A stretch of DNA of 64,000 bases from Staphylococcus cohnii subsp. cohnii (lineage in GTDB: Bacteria > Bacillota > Bacilli > Staphylococcales > Staphylococcaceae): assembly GCF_002902365.1 (NCBI RefSeq), contig NZ_PPQC01000044.1, positions 49,740 to 113,739 of the forward strand, given 5' to 3'. Position 1 is the first letter of the stretch. Each line of letters opens with the position of its first letter. The position numbers and the translations under genes were made by a program. Shown here piece after piece: positions 37,625 through 47,320 of this stretch. The notes beneath the pieces are model-generated. The model searched no databases. It saw only the letters and a list, made by a program, of their open reading frames with translations, and was not told the origin of the DNA.

Positions 37625-38785
37625 TTACTTAATAAATTGATGTATTTCACCATTTTTGATAGTTGTCTGAACTTCAATATCATCGTTCACGATGACAATA
37701 TCTGCATCTTTACCTGCTTTTAAGCTACCTTTTTTATCGTCAATGTTTAAAGCAATTGCCTGATTCAAGCTAGTGACACGCCATAGATTATCCAATGAAT
37801 CACCTGTAAATTTAAGAAGATTATGCAAACCAGTATTCATTTTTAAAATACTTCCTGCTAATGCTCCTGAAACTAAACGCGCTTCTGAGTCTTTCACGAT
37901 GACATTTTGGCCACCTAAATCATATTCTCCATCTGGCATGCCTTTTGCGCGCATAGCATCTGTAATTAAATAGAAATGTTCATTTCCTTTTTGCTTATAT
38001 GCGATATCTACAGCAGCGGGATGTGAGTGGATGCCATCGACAATAACTTCAGTGTTCAATTGATCATTAACCCATGCTGCCCCAAATAGACCTGGTTCTC
38101 TATGTTCAAAAGGTGTACCAGCATTATATAAATGCGTTACATGTTTGGCCCCGTTTTTTACCGCTTCATTACTTTCATCAAATGTCGCAACTGTATGTCC
38201 AATTGAAAATATAATTTGATCTTTAAAAGCTGCTAATGTTTCTTTAGCGCCATCGACTTCAGGTGCAAATGTGATGACTTTGATGTGATTATTCGCTATA
38301 TTTTGGAAGTATTTTAATTTTTCCACTGAAGGTCGTTGGACATAACCAGGATTTTGCGCACCTACTTTATGTTCAGAAATAAACGGGCCTTCTAAATGGA
38401 TTCCCACAATTTCAGCTGTATTTAACGTATCTTGTTGTGTTTGATATGCAGCTATATTTTTTAGCGCATCTGTAATATTCTCATCTGATTGTGTCATTGT
38501 AGTTGCTAAATAACTCGTTGTACCTTCAGATAACAATGACTCTGACAAATGTTTTAAGCCCGTCATCGATGCATCCATTGCATCTTCACCGTAACCGCCA
38601 TGCATATGAATATCAATAAAACCAGGTAAAATATGATACCCTTGTGCATCTATCGTTTGTAAATCACCTTCATACTTTCCTACACCTAAACCAGCAATTT
38701 TACCAGATTTAATGATGATATAACCGCAATCAATGGTTTCAGTTTCAGTATATATTCGTCCATTTTCAATTACATATTCAACCAT
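37625..38785 (-). CDS. nagA: N-acetylglucosamine-6-phosphate deacetylase NagA
   Basis: A 386-residue amidohydrolase. Metal ligands HxH are in GFIDIHMHGGYG near 56-67, the Glu in HLEGPFISEHK, and later histidines in FSIGHTVATF and KHVTHLYNAG; the catalytic Asp is in LITDAMRAKG. It removes acetate from GlcNAc-6-P so that the amino sugar can enter glycolysis or wall synthesis. It stands alone, upstream of the mpfA-like gene. No cre site was identified at its start. Confidence 0.95.
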   Translation of the reverse strand: MVEYVIENGRIYTETETIDCGYIIIKSGKIAGLGVGKYEGDLQTIDAQGYHILPGFIDIHMHGGYGEDAMDASMTGLKHLSESLLSEGTTSYLATTMTQSDENITDALKNIAAYQTQQDTLNTAEIVGIHLEGPFISEHKVGAQNPGYVQRPSVEKLKYFQNIANNHIKVITFAPEVDGAKETLAAFKDQIIFSIGHTVATFDESNEAVKNGAKHVTHLYNAGTPFEHREPGLFGAAWVNDQLNTEVIVDGIHSHPAAVDIAYKQKGNEHFYLITDAMRAKGMPDGEYDLGGQNVIVKDSEARLVSGALAGSILKMNTGLHNLLKFTGDSLDNLWRVTSLNQAIALNIDDKKGSLKAGKDADIVIVNDDIEVQTTIKNGEIHQFIK

Positions 38786-38888
38786 TTATGTTACCTTCTT
38801 TTCAATTATTTTAGGTTAAAATTTTCTTACATCACTTGTAATTTATTTTACCAAATTCAACGCTTATATTATATTCAAAAGCAAATAA

Positions 38889-38935
38889 TAAAAAAACCAG
38901 AAGTTTCACTCAATCATGAGTTCTTCTGGCTTTTC
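38889..38935 (-). terminator. Terminator of the fru operon
   Basis: On the minus strand CCAGAAG-A-ACTC pairs with GAGT-GAAA-CTTCTGG and is followed by seven T. It lies about 20 bp after the fruA stop. Confidence 0.88.
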
Positions 38936-38954
38936 ATTATGAATCTCTGTAATT

Positions 38955-40892
38955 TTAATCATTCATCGCTTCTGAGTTTTGTATCTCTTCTTTAGTTAAT
39001 TTTGTTTTTAACATACCATAAATAACTGCTGCTATGATAGCTCCAATAATGATTGCTATCAATGATTGCAATACGTGACTAAAGTCTGTTCCTAATATAA
39101 CGATAATACCACCATGTGGTGCTTGAATGGATGATCCTAAACCTAATGCAATTGCACCTGCTACACCTGAACCCACCATCATAGACGGGATTACACGAAT
39201 AGGGTCAGCTGCGGCAAAAGGAATTGCACCTTCAGTAATAAAGGATAGCCCCATCACATAGTTTGGAACAATAGAACCTTTTTGTTCTTTAGTGAATTTT
39301 TTACGGAACAGTAACATTGCTGTTGCAATAGCAATCGGTGGCACCATACCGCCAATCATCGCTGCTGTAATTGGTGCTGCATTGCCTTCTGTCAATGCAG
39401 CTACAGCGAATACATAAGCTGCTTTATTAAAGGGACCTCCCATATCTATAGCCATCATCGCGCCAATAACAAGACCTAATAACATAATATTAGTACCTGA
39501 TAAACTTTGTAAGCCATTCAGCAATAAATTATTTAACCAAGATGCTGGAGGATTTAAAACATAAATCATCAGTAAACCTGTTATAGAAACAGAGAATACT
39601 GGGAAAATTAGAGTTGGTTTTAAACCTTCTAGAGATTGTGGCATACCATTTGTTAATTTCTTGATGCCTAATGTTAAATAACCTGCTAAGAAACCTGCAA
39701 GAATGCCGCCGATAAAACCAGAATCACCTGTACTAGCTAATAAACCACCAACCAAACCAGCTGCGAAACCTGGTTTGTCTGCAATACTACGTGCTATATA
39801 ACCAGCAAGTATAGGAATAATTAGCATAAAGGCACTCTTGTTACCTATGTTCCACAATTGTTCTGCGAACGCGTTGTAATCTGAACTTTTTGGATCAAAC
39901 GAATTTGCACCAAACAAGAACACGATAGCCATTAAAATACCACCAGCTATAACAAGTGGTAGCATATTAGAAACACCGTTCATCAAATGTTTATAAATTG
40001 TCTTACCTACACCTTGTTTTTCATTACTTTCTGATTGTGCTTTACTTGAATCAGTACTCGCTACAAACGGTTTACGAGAAGTATCTTGAGCAATATTAAT
40101 TAATTCTTCTGGGCGTTTAATACCGTCAGCTACTGGTACTTCAACGACGTTCTTACCATTAAACCGCGCTGTTTCAACATGTACATCTGCCGCTACAATA
40201 ATACCAGTAGCACGTTCGATATCTTCATTCGTGAGATGATTTTTTATACCGCCAGATCCATTTGTTTCTACTTTTATTTTAACGCCCATTTTTTCAGCTT
40301 GCTTTTTCAATGCATCTCGCGCCATATAAGTATGTGCTATACCCGTTGGACAAGCTGTAACCGCTAATATATAGGGTTCATTTGTATCAGCTGAAGCAAC
40401 AGAGCTTTCAGTATCTTCTTCAACTTCTTCTGTAGCTTCATCATCAGCTTTATCAATGATTTGTAACACAGATTGAGGAGAAGTTGCATTTAGTAAATCT
40501 TCTCTTACTTTGTCATCCATTAAAATACCTGACAGTTTTGCTAATGCATCTAAATGTGTTTGTGCGCCACCTTCTGGAGCCGCAATCATAAAGAACAGAT
40601 GTGCCGGTTGCATATCTAAACTTTGATAATCTACACCCGCTTTAGATTTACCAAAAGCGATGGCAGGCGTATCTACTGCAGCTACTTTGGCATGTGGTAT
40701 CGCAATACCTTCTCCAATACCAGTCGTACTTTGCGCTTCACGGTTATAAATAGCTTCTTTAAAAACTGATACATCGTTTAATTTCTTTGCTTTATCCAGT
40801 TGATTCACTAATTCATCTATGACACCATTCTTATCAGTTGATGAAAGATCCATAGCTATTGTCTCTTGAGTTAATAACTCTGTAATTCTCAT
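38955..40892 (-). CDS. fruA: PTS fructose transporter subunit IIABC FruA
   Basis: A multidomain PTS permease of about 645 residues. The IIA domain (about 1-145) has phospho-histidine H67 in IAIPHAKV; after an acidic linker the IIB domain (about 172-270) has phospho-cysteine C181 in AVTACPTGIAHTYMA; the IIC membrane domain (about 295-635) has about nine helices. It imports fructose as fructose-1-phosphate. A GTG at 40901 is in frame, but AAAGGGAG is eight bases before the ATG at 40892. It begins right after the fruK stop. Confidence 0.95.
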   Translation of the reverse strand: MRITELLTQETIAMDLSSTDKNGVIDELVNQLDKAKKLNDVSVFKEAIYNREAQSTTGIGEGIAIPHAKVAAVDTPAIAFGKSKAGVDYQSLDMQPAHLFFMIAAPEGGAQTHLDALAKLSGILMDDKVREDLLNATSPQSVLQIIDKADDEATEEVEEDTESSVASADTNEPYILAVTACPTGIAHTYMARDALKKQAEKMGVKIKVETNGSGGIKNHLTNEDIERATGIIVAADVHVETARFNGKNVVEVPVADGIKRPEELINIAQDTSRKPFVASTDSSKAQSESNEKQGVGKTIYKHLMNGVSNMLPLVIAGGILMAIVFLFGANSFDPKSSDYNAFAEQLWNIGNKSAFMLIIPILAGYIARSIADKPGFAAGLVGGLLASTGDSGFIGGILAGFLAGYLTLGIKKLTNGMPQSLEGLKPTLIFPVFSVSITGLLMIYVLNPPASWLNNLLLNGLQSLSGTNIMLLGLVIGAMMAIDMGGPFNKAAYVFAVAALTEGNAAPITAAMIGGMVPPIAIATAMLLFRKKFTKEQKGSIVPNYVMGLSFITEGAIPFAAADPIRVIPSMMVGSGVAGAIALGLGSSIQAPHGGIIVILGTDFSHVLQSLIAIIIGAIIAAVIYGMLKTKLTKEEIQNSEAMND

Positions 40893-40893
40893 C

Positions 40894-41817
40894 TCATTCA
40901 CTCCCTTTTAGAGTCGTAATTGTCACTTGTTCTTTAATATCTTCAATTGCTTTGTATGAGGCTAAATCATCGTTAAAAGCAGTTGCCGTTCCCGCAGAAA
41001 CCGCTTGTTTAAACGCGTTTTCAATTGTCAATCCTGTTTCAAGACCAGCTATCATGCCTGCAACAGTGCTATCACCTGAACCAACTGTATTGACAGCTTG
41101 GCCAAGAGGTACTGATGCTTTCAAACTATGCTTATGATCAACATAAACTGCGCCTTCGCCACCAAGTGACACAATCACAGATGATGCTCCTTGTTTCATA
41201 ATTTCTTGTGCATAATGGATAACATCTTCGTCCGAATCGATTGCTGTATCAAACATGACTTCTAATTCATGTTTGTTTGGTTTAATAAATAGCGGATTGT
41301 ATTTTAATACGGATTCCACTAAATCTTTTTCAGCATCTACGACTAATCGAGCACCTGTTTGTTTTATGATTTTTGCAATTTGTTCATACGCATCTTTAGG
41401 GACGCTTTTCGGTATGCTTCCTGCCACGACAACTATATCTTCTTTTGAAGTTTGTTTAAGTTGTCTGAGTAGATTTTCAAAATGTGTTTGAGAAATATTT
41501 GGTCCTGGTGCATTTATTTCTGTTTCATCACCAGTTTTCAATTTTACATTAATCCGTGTATCTTCATCTATTTCTATAAAATCGGTTTGAATACCTGCTT
41601 TTTTTAAAGTGTCATCTATAAATTGACCTGGAAATCCACCCGCAAATCCTAAGGCTGTTGAAGGTACATTCAATGTTTGCAACACTCTTGAAACATTGAT
41701 ACCCTTACCTCCAGCAAATTTAAAAGTTTCTGTCGCTCTATTTAATCCATTTAATTCAAAATCATCAGCAAACATGATGTAATCAATAGAGGGATTAAAA
41801 GTTACCGTATAAATCAT
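40894..41817 (-). CDS. fruK: 1-phosphofructokinase FruK
   Basis: A 307-residue PfkB-family kinase that makes fructose-1,6-bisphosphate. The N-terminal signature is in KFAGGKGINVSRVL near 34-47, the GGFPG loop follows, and the C-terminal PfkB signature with the catalytic Asp is AVNTVGSGDSTVAGMIAG. Middle gene of fruR-fruK-fruA; it overlaps fruR by 4 bp. Confidence 0.95.
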   Translation of the reverse strand: MIYTVTFNPSIDYIMFADDFELNGLNRATETFKFAGGKGINVSRVLQTLNVPSTALGFAGGFPGQFIDDTLKKAGIQTDFIEIDEDTRINVKLKTGDETEINAPGPNISQTHFENLLRQLKQTSKEDIVVVAGSIPKSVPKDAYEQIAKIIKQTGARLVVDAEKDLVESVLKYNPLFIKPNKHELEVMFDTAIDSDEDVIHYAQEIMKQGASSVIVSLGGEGAVYVDHKHSLKASVPLGQAVNTVGSGDSTVAGMIAGLETGLTIENAFKQAVSAGTATAFNDDLASYKAIEDIKEQVTITTLKGSE

Positions 41818-42572
41818 CGTGTACCTCCAATAAATGTGTAATGTTCAGTATATTTCTTAAATATGTCACTCTCTTTTACTTTTTTAGAAGTAACAATGCT
41901 TACTTGTGTTTCGACAGGCACATGTGCAAAATACACCTTGTCGTATTTATCATGATCAGCTAAAATATAAGCGTTTGTGCCTAAATGTATAGCGTATTTT
42001 TTAATAATCGCTTCTTGCTCATCAGGTGTAGTTAAACCATATTTTATATCTATACCATTCATACCAAGGAATACCTTATCAAAACGATAGCTCTTCAACG
42101 TTTCAAGCGCGCTAGCACCTACTGTCGCATATGTTGTCGATTTGATTTCTCCACCTAAAATAAATGTTCGAATACCCTGTTTAATTAGCTCTTCGACATG
42201 CGTCAAACCACTCGTTACAACAACAATATTTTGTGCACTGATGTAAGGGATCATCTCAAGTGTAGTCGAGCCAGCATCAATAAAAACACATTCATTATCT
42301 TCTATTTCTAGTGCTGCTAACCGTGCAATTTCTTGCTTTTCTTTTAAGTTTGTTCCACGTTTATCTGCTAAATTAGGTTCTAAGATAGATGAGTCGTTTA
42401 GCATTGCCCCGCCATGCACTCTTTTCAATTTTCCAATTTTTTGTAATTTGGATAAGTCTCGGCGAATTGTGGACGCACTACATCCTGTTCGCTCTATTAA
42501 TTCCTGTAAAGTCAAAAAGTCTTTTTTTGACAATTCAGTCAATATGAGTTCCTGCCTTTTTTCAGTAATCAT
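41814..42572 (-). CDS. fruR: DeoR-family fructose operon repressor FruR
   Basis: A 252-residue DeoR-family regulator with the N-terminal winged helix TLQELIERTGCSASTIRRDLSKL (about 18-40) and a C-terminal sugar-phosphate isomerase-like sensing domain (VFIDAGSTTLEM, VTSGLTHVEEL). It probably responds to fructose-1-phosphate. First gene of the fru operon, so it would autoregulate. The promoter (42595-42623) carries three phased CAATCA repeats and a cre-like site. Confidence 0.93.
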   Translation of the reverse strand: MITEKRQELILTELSKKDFLTLQELIERTGCSASTIRRDLSKLQKIGKLKRVHGGAMLNDSSILEPNLADKRGTNLKEKQEIARLAALEIEDNECVFIDAGSTTLEMIPYISAQNIVVVTSGLTHVEELIKQGIRTFILGGEIKSTTYATVGASALETLKSYRFDKVFLGMNGIDIKYGLTTPDEQEAIIKKYAIHLGTNAYILADHDKYDKVYFAHVPVETQVSIVTSKKVKESDIFKKYTEHYTFIGGTR

Positions 42573-42594
42573 CCCTTCACCTCAATTCATTTTC

Positions 42595-42656
42595 ATTATA
42601 ATGGTTACGCTTTCTTATTTCAATCATTTTTTGTCAGAAACAATCAAAAACAATCA
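42595..42656 (-). promoter_or_regulatory. fru operon promoter with FruR-type repeats and cre-like site
   Basis: On the minus strand TTGAAA (42618-42623), a 17-bp spacer and TATAAT (42595-42600) form a near-consensus promoter. CAATCA occurs at 42621, 42641 and 42651, spaced 20 and 10 bp and so on one helix face, a likely FruR operator overlapping -35. The spacer (42602-42616) reads AAGAAAGCGTAACCA on the minus strand, matching the CcpA cre consensus at all but one position. Confidence 0.72.
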
Positions 42657-42830
42657 TATAAAGTTAATGAAATTTGATATTCCACCTTTTCCTCAATAAA
42701 TTATGATTTTTATCTATGCGTTAATAACCACATTTGAACATCTTGATAATACATCTCATTACGTTACAATAATTATGTATTATACAACTTTTTTATTTCA
42801 CATATTTCTTACAAGGAGTGCCTTGAAGTT

Positions 42831-43259
42831 ATGCAACAATCATCTATAGTTAAATGGGAAAAAAGAATCAGAATCAGTACCGCAATTATCTTTGCTATTT
42901 TAATGATGCTCAACATATACATAAGTGAAAAATTCAAAACTGACTTTGTATTTTTTCAAACGTTGATTATGTATATCTTGTTGTTTTTTCAAATGGGCTT
43001 TAACCTGTTACAATTTCTTAGTCATACAACGAACAAACATATACGAATAATCATGATTTTACTCTATACATATGCTTATATTAGTAACTTTATCGTGTTG
43101 TTAATTTTACTTATATCCCCAATAGATTCTATGCTTGTTTTAACTATGGTCCTCACATTTTTTACATTGAGCTTTATGTTTTTAATAACCGTAGAACATC
43201 AATTTAAAAAACGCATAAAAAAAAGAGCGCAAAATTCGAAAAAAGTTTCAAATCATTAA
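42831..43259 (+). CDS. Small four-helix membrane protein, unknown function
   Basis: A 142-residue protein with four predicted hydrophobic helices (about 15-32, 41-62, 72-94, 101-120) and a very basic C-terminus (KKRIKKRAQNSKK). AAGGAG lies 13 bases before the ATG, longer than usual. No family recognised. Single gene, divergent from fruR, convergent with ybaK and sharing a terminator with it. Confidence 0.72.
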   Translation: MQQSSIVKWEKRIRISTAIIFAILMMLNIYISEKFKTDFVFFQTLIMYILLFFQMGFNLLQFLSHTTNKHIRIIMILLYTYAYISNFIVLLILLISPIDSMLVLTMVLTFFTLSFMFLITVEHQFKKRIKKRAQNSKKVSNH

Positions 43260-43315
43260 CGCTCGCGATTTTATAATATTATAAAAGGTATATGTTTGCT
43301 TACTGTCCATTAAAT

Positions 43316-43349
43316 AATCACGAAATGGTATCATGACCACTTCGTGATT
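43316..43349. terminator. Bidirectional terminator between membrane protein gene and ybaK
   Basis: AATCACGAAATGG pairs with CCACTTCGTGATT (one wobble) over an 8-nt loop with T-rich tails. Confidence 0.83.
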
Positions 43350-43369
43350 TTAATTATCTTATTATGCTG

Positions 43370-43849
43370 TTACTGATGAGTGACGTTCAACACTTTTGCT
43401 TTAGTTATTTTAATCAAGTCATCAACTGTCATTTCAATCTGTACCCCACGTTCTCCACCACTAATATAAAGAGAATCTATACATGTCGCTTGCTGATCGA
43501 CAACCGTTTGAAATTGTTTTTTCATTCCAATTGGTGAACAACCACCCCTAATATAACCTGTTACGTTTTTAAGTTCATCTAAAGGCATTAAATGTAGTTT
43601 CTTTTCATTTACGGCGTTAGCTGCCGCTTTCATATCTAATGTGTCACTTACTGGAATGATAAACACAAAATGTTGGTGATGACTATTTTCTAAAACAAGT
43701 GTTTTATATACATATTTATCCTCTATGCCAACTTTGTGTGCTACTTCAGTACCATCCATATGTTCATCCGAGATTTCATACGTATTGACATTGTATTTTA
43801 TCTTTTGACGATCTAACATGCGCATAGCATTTGTTTTCTTTTGTTTCAT
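43370..43849 (-). CDS. ybaK: Cys-tRNA(Pro)/Cys-tRNA(Cys) deacylase YbaK/EbsC
   Basis: A 159-residue YbaK/ProX-type trans-editing protein that hydrolyses mischarged Cys-tRNA(Pro). The catalytic lysine region is VGIEDKYVYKTLVLE and the substrate loop is GYIRGGCSPIGMKK, both family hallmarks. Its end is near a bidirectional terminator; gtaB is just upstream (61 bp), so the two may share a transcript. Confidence 0.9.
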   Translation of the reverse strand: MKQKKTNAMRMLDRQKIKYNVNTYEISDEHMDGTEVAHKVGIEDKYVYKTLVLENSHHQHFVFIIPVSDTLDMKAAANAVNEKKLHLMPLDELKNVTGYIRGGCSPIGMKKQFQTVVDQQATCIDSLYISGGERGVQIEMTVDDLIKITKAKVLNVTHQ

Positions 43850-43910
43850 TTCGATACCTCATATGATTATAAATATTTTATGCATATCAAAATTATTTTA
43901 TCACAAGCAA

Positions 43911-44780
43911 TCAATCTAGCTTAAGTTGTTTAATGAATTTCGTTAAGGCTTCGTTCATTTCTTGATCTTTCAAAGCGAATTCTATCGTAGTTTTTACAAA
44001 ACCTAACTTTTCACCAACATCATAACGCTCACCTTCAAAGTCGTAGGCATAGACTTGACTTTCTTTATTCATTCTTTCAATAGCATCTGTCAGTTGAATC
44101 TCTCCACCGGCGCCTTTACCTTGGTTTGCTAAATATTCAAAGATATCAGGTGTTAACACATAACGTCCCATAATCGCTAAATTTGAAGGTGCTGTTCCTT
44201 GTTTCGGTTTTTCCACAAATTGATTCACTTCATATTGACGACCACTTTTACCTAACGGATCAATGATGCCGTAACGATGTGTATCATTTTCATTCACTTC
44301 TTGGACACCGATTACAGATTTACCAGTTTCTTCATATGTATCCATCAATTGTTTAATGGCTGGTTGTGTTGACTCCACAATGTCGTCGCCCAATAGTACC
44401 GCAAAAGGTTCATTGCCAATAAATTGACGTGCTGAATAAATTGCATGTCCCAACCCTTTTTGTTCTTTTTGTCTTACATAAAAAATATTAGCAAGTTCAG
44501 TAGAATAATTCACTTTTTCTAATAGATCCGTTTTTCCTTTTTCTTCTAAAATCATTTCTAATTCTTTTTGATTATCAAAATGATCTTCAATTGCTCGCTT
44601 GTGTTTACCAGTTACAATTATAATATCCTCAATACCAGCACGAGCTGCTTCCTCTACAATGTATTGAATCGTTGGCTTATCTAAAATCGGCAACATTTCT
44701 TTTGGCATCGCTTTTGTTGCCGGAAGAAATCTTGTACCTAATCCTGCCGCAGGTATAATTGCTTTTTTTATTTTTTTCAA
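43911..44780 (-). CDS. gtaB: UTP-glucose-1-phosphate uridylyltransferase GtaB
   Basis: About 289 residues of the GalU/GtaB nucleotidyltransferase family that make UDP-glucose for glycolipid anchors and teichoic acid glycosylation. [20 protein letters not shown] is the nucleotide-binding signature, LLGDDIVES the metal site, and [20 protein letters not shown] the sugar-binding block. Possible starts are TTG 44798, ATG 44789 and TTG 44780; AAAAGGA is eight bases before the last, which gives the standard [12 protein letters not shown] beginning, so I chose the TTG at 44780. It can act with ltaS and csbB in envelope glycopolymer synthesis. Confidence 0.93.
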   Translation of the reverse strand: MKKIKKAIIPAAGLGTRFLPATKAMPKEMLPILDKPTIQYIVEEAARAGIEDIIIVTGKHKRAIEDHFDNQKELEMILEEKGKTDLLEKVNYSTELANIFYVRQKEQKGLGHAIYSARQFIGNEPFAVLLGDDIVESTQPAIKQLMDTYEETGKSVIGVQEVNENDTHRYGIIDPLGKSGRQYEVNQFVEKPKQGTAPSNLAIMGRYVLTPDIFEYLANQGKGAGGEIQLTDAIERMNKESQVYAYDFEGERYDVGEKLGFVKTTIEFALKDQEMNEALTKFIKQLKLD

Positions 44781-44897
44781 AACATTCATCCTTTTCAATT
44801 TTTAATATTTAAATATTAATCAAAGTATAAATCAGTTTAAACTTAATATAATAATAACATCGATACATTTAACTTTATACTTTTTATGACAATAAAA

Positions 44898-44934
44898 AAC
44901 ATCCAACTTCAATAGAATCTAAAAGTTGAATGTT
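44898..44934 (-). terminator. Terminator after PepSY-like gene
   Basis: AACATCCAACTT pairs with AAGTTGAATGTT (one wobble), followed on the minus strand by a run of six T. It lies 10 bp after the stop. Confidence 0.8.
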
Positions 44935-44943
44935 TTCATTTTC

Positions 44944-45708
44944 TTATTTCAACGCAGGTTGACGGATGACATCACCCAGTTTATTCACAATAACTTTATA
45001 TTCTTTTTTAGCTGTCGCATCATAAAATGTATAAAACATACCTTGCTTTGAGGCATGTACTTGCTTCAAGGTAGCATTGTTTCCCAATGCATCTTTTGCA
45101 TATTTTTGAGCTATTACTTCTGATTCATGTGGCGATATTCTCGGTTTGTCTTGGTCTTGGTGATTTTGCACTTTATAAGCATCATCAAATATCCTTGCCT
45201 TATTATTTTGATCTACAGTGACTCTATAATATGTTTTGGGATGTTGCTTATTCTTAAAAGTGAAAATATAGTAATATGTCCCCTCACATGTACTATCAAT
45301 ACCATAGTCATTATATTCATTTTCAGAATGGTTATCACTATCAACCATTTTTTGTGCTTTATTTAACGCTTCTGAAAATTGAGGCAAATTGATTTCTCCA
45401 GCCTCTTTATCATTCAAATCATGTGTTGCTAATTTTGCTATAGGTTCGTGGTTTTTTGCATTATATGGCTTTTCTTTTGGCACGTCATGTTTTGTGTCAT
45501 CCGGCACATTTGAATCAAAATCTGCTTTTTCTTCTCCTGCTTTGGATTGAGCAACATTATTTGTATCGGAATAACTCGATATTGTTTCATGTACTTTTGC
45601 AAGCACTTGTTGATTAGTAACTAACACTAATAAAAATATGAAACAACATGTTAATAGGAAAGCCAATATTGATAATAGTAAATTCTTCAACTTTATCCCC
45701 TTAATCAT
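44944..45708 (-). CDS. Membrane-anchored PepSY-domain-like exported protein
   Basis: A 254-residue protein with one N-terminal membrane segment (about 8-30), a low-complexity charged stretch (40-85) and a C-terminal half with two PepSY-like regions; ISPHESEVIAQKYAKDALG with the following YTFYDATAKKEYKVIVNKLGDVI is the clearest. The CC in LLTCCF is not followed by a good lipobox consensus, so an uncleaved anchor or a poor lipoprotein signal are both possible. ATG 45708 touches its AGAGAG site; a TTG at 45690 after AAGGGG is an alternative start. Function unknown; such domains often inhibit extracellular proteases. Confidence 0.75.
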   Translation of the reverse strand: MIKGIKLKNLLLSILAFLLTCCFIFLLVLVTNQQVLAKVHETISSYSDTNNVAQSKAGEEKADFDSNVPDDTKHDVPKEKPYNAKNHEPIAKLATHDLNDKEAGEINLPQFSEALNKAQKMVDSDNHSENEYNDYGIDSTCEGTYYYIFTFKNKQHPKTYYRVTVDQNNKARIFDDAYKVQNHQDQDKPRISPHESEVIAQKYAKDALGNNATLKQVHASKQGMFYTFYDATAKKEYKVIVNKLGDVIRQPALK

Positions 45709-46159
45709 CTCTCTTTAATAATAACAACATATTATCACAAATATTTAACAAAAAACTTATATAGACCACAATTTAAAACAATTGTAATTTCTGTAACATG
45801 AATATTATGTGTGCAACTTTATTTAACATTCGTGTCATATTTGAAATTCTAATGTACTAATTCTGACAATTTTTATATCCATTAATACATTAACCATTAC
45901 ATCCTATTACTTCATACGTATTTTGAAATTTTTCTAATGAACATAAGTTTAAAAATTGCCATGTTTAATTTACTTAATAAAAAAAGGAGCAAGAAATGAA
46001 ATTAAAATGGTGGTTCTAATTTCATCTCTTACTCCTATAACATTAACTAATTCGTCAGAAAGTTAAATTGTCTTTTATAAAATAATTATTCATTTTTACA
46101 TTTTATACATAAACATTTTAGCAATAAGCATAGCAAAATAGCTACGTCATTCATTGAAT
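45709..46159. other. Intergenic region downstream of norA
   Basis: The 451-bp region holds the norA terminator hairpin (45985-46036), whose plus-strand copy also contains a 7-codon ORF with a ribosome binding site, and the promoter of the PepSY-like gene. Nothing else supported. Confidence 0.5.
45985..46036 (-). terminator. Terminator of norA
   Basis: On the minus strand GGAGTAAGAGATGAAATTA pairs with TAATTTCATTTCTTGCTCC and is followed by seven T. It lies 124 bp after the norA stop. Confidence 0.82.
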
Positions 46160-47320
46160 TTATGATTTTTTTAGACGATTTCGAATTGCTTTTTCAAAAA
46201 ATATTACTATCATTCCAATAAACATCACTAATATCGCCATGTACAGTGGAAATTCAAAATTAATATCGTATAACGTACCAGCTACTAATGGACCTATAAA
46301 ATTCCCCATGCTGGTAAAAGTCGAATTTAACCCACCAGCAAATCCTTGACGATTTCCAGCTATATTTGAAAAATAATTGGTAATTGCTGGACGAATCATG
46401 TCAAAACCAATAAATACTATAAAACTAATAATCATAATTGACCAATAACTATGCATAAACGTCAATGCAAGTAAAATAATCGCTGAATAAAGTAATGCAT
46501 AAGTAATAAAAGTAAGCTCTTCAAAATATTTCATAACCTTATCAAAGAAAAACACTTGGAATATCGCACCAAAAATACCGCCACCGGTAATTGCAAAGGA
46601 GATATCTATAGGTGAATAATGTGCTTTATCGGCTGTATATAAAGGGAATAATGTTTCGAACGCAGACAAACCAAATGCAAGTACTAGTGTTAAAATGACT
46701 GGAGTGAGGAACACTTTCCAATTTATTTTAGCCAATAATTCAGGTTGATATTGTGTAAAACCATCTTGCGTTTCATTTTTCGGGTTTTTAATTAATGTGA
46801 TAGATAATATAAGCGCCACGATACCACTTGTACCAGCCACATAGAACGGCAATCTATGCGATACTTCCGCCAGCAAACCACCTAAACCAGGTCCTAAAAT
46901 AAAGCCAGAATTAATGATTGCCGACATATAACCAAAATTCTTTGCTTTATCTTTTCCTATAGAAATATCCGCAATCATCCCAGTAACACCAGGCATGACC
47001 ATTCCAGCACTAAAACCACCTAATATTCTGGAAATGATTAGTAGAGAAAACGTGTGACTTGCGGCAAACAAGAATTCTGAAATTGCAAAAAGTGCAAGTC
47101 CAATACAAATAATTAATTTTTTACCTAATTTATCTGCAAGCGTACCACCAAACGGTGAAATAATCATTTGTGCGAGTGCAAAGACCGCAACAAGAATTCC
47201 TAAATCACTACCTTTTAAACCTAAATCTTTTAAATAAACTGGTAGCACTGGTACAACTAGACCTATACCTAAAAAGACTAAAAAGATATTAAAATATAAA
47301 ATATAAAATTGTTTATTCAC
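46160..47320 (-). CDS. norA: Multidrug efflux MFS transporter NorA
   Basis: About 386 residues with twelve predicted helices of the DHA1 branch. The MFS loop GGTLADKLGKKL at about 60-71 and the motif C stretch INSGFILGPGLGG (about 136-148) mark a proton antiporter. Much of the sequence (SAGMVMPGVTGMIADIS, DMIRPAITNYFSNIAGNRQGFAGG) is nearly identical to S. aureus NorA, which exports fluoroquinolones and dyes. GGAG precedes the GTG at 47320 by eight bases, giving MNKQFYILYFN; the GTG at 47329 would abut the site. mgrA, a known regulator of norA in S. aureus, lies 6.5 kb away. Confidence 0.95.
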   Translation of the reverse strand: MNKQFYILYFNIFLVFLGIGLVVPVLPVYLKDLGLKGSDLGILVAVFALAQMIISPFGGTLADKLGKKLIICIGLALFAISEFLFAASHTFSLLIISRILGGFSAGMVMPGVTGMIADISIGKDKAKNFGYMSAIINSGFILGPGLGGLLAEVSHRLPFYVAGTSGIVALILSITLIKNPKNETQDGFTQYQPELLAKINWKVFLTPVILTLVLAFGLSAFETLFPLYTADKAHYSPIDISFAITGGGIFGAIFQVFFFDKVMKYFEELTFITYALLYSAIILLALTFMHSYWSIMIISFIVFIGFDMIRPAITNYFSNIAGNRQGFAGGLNSTFTSMGNFIGPLVAGTLYDINFEFPLYMAILVMFIGMIVIFFEKAIRNRLKKS

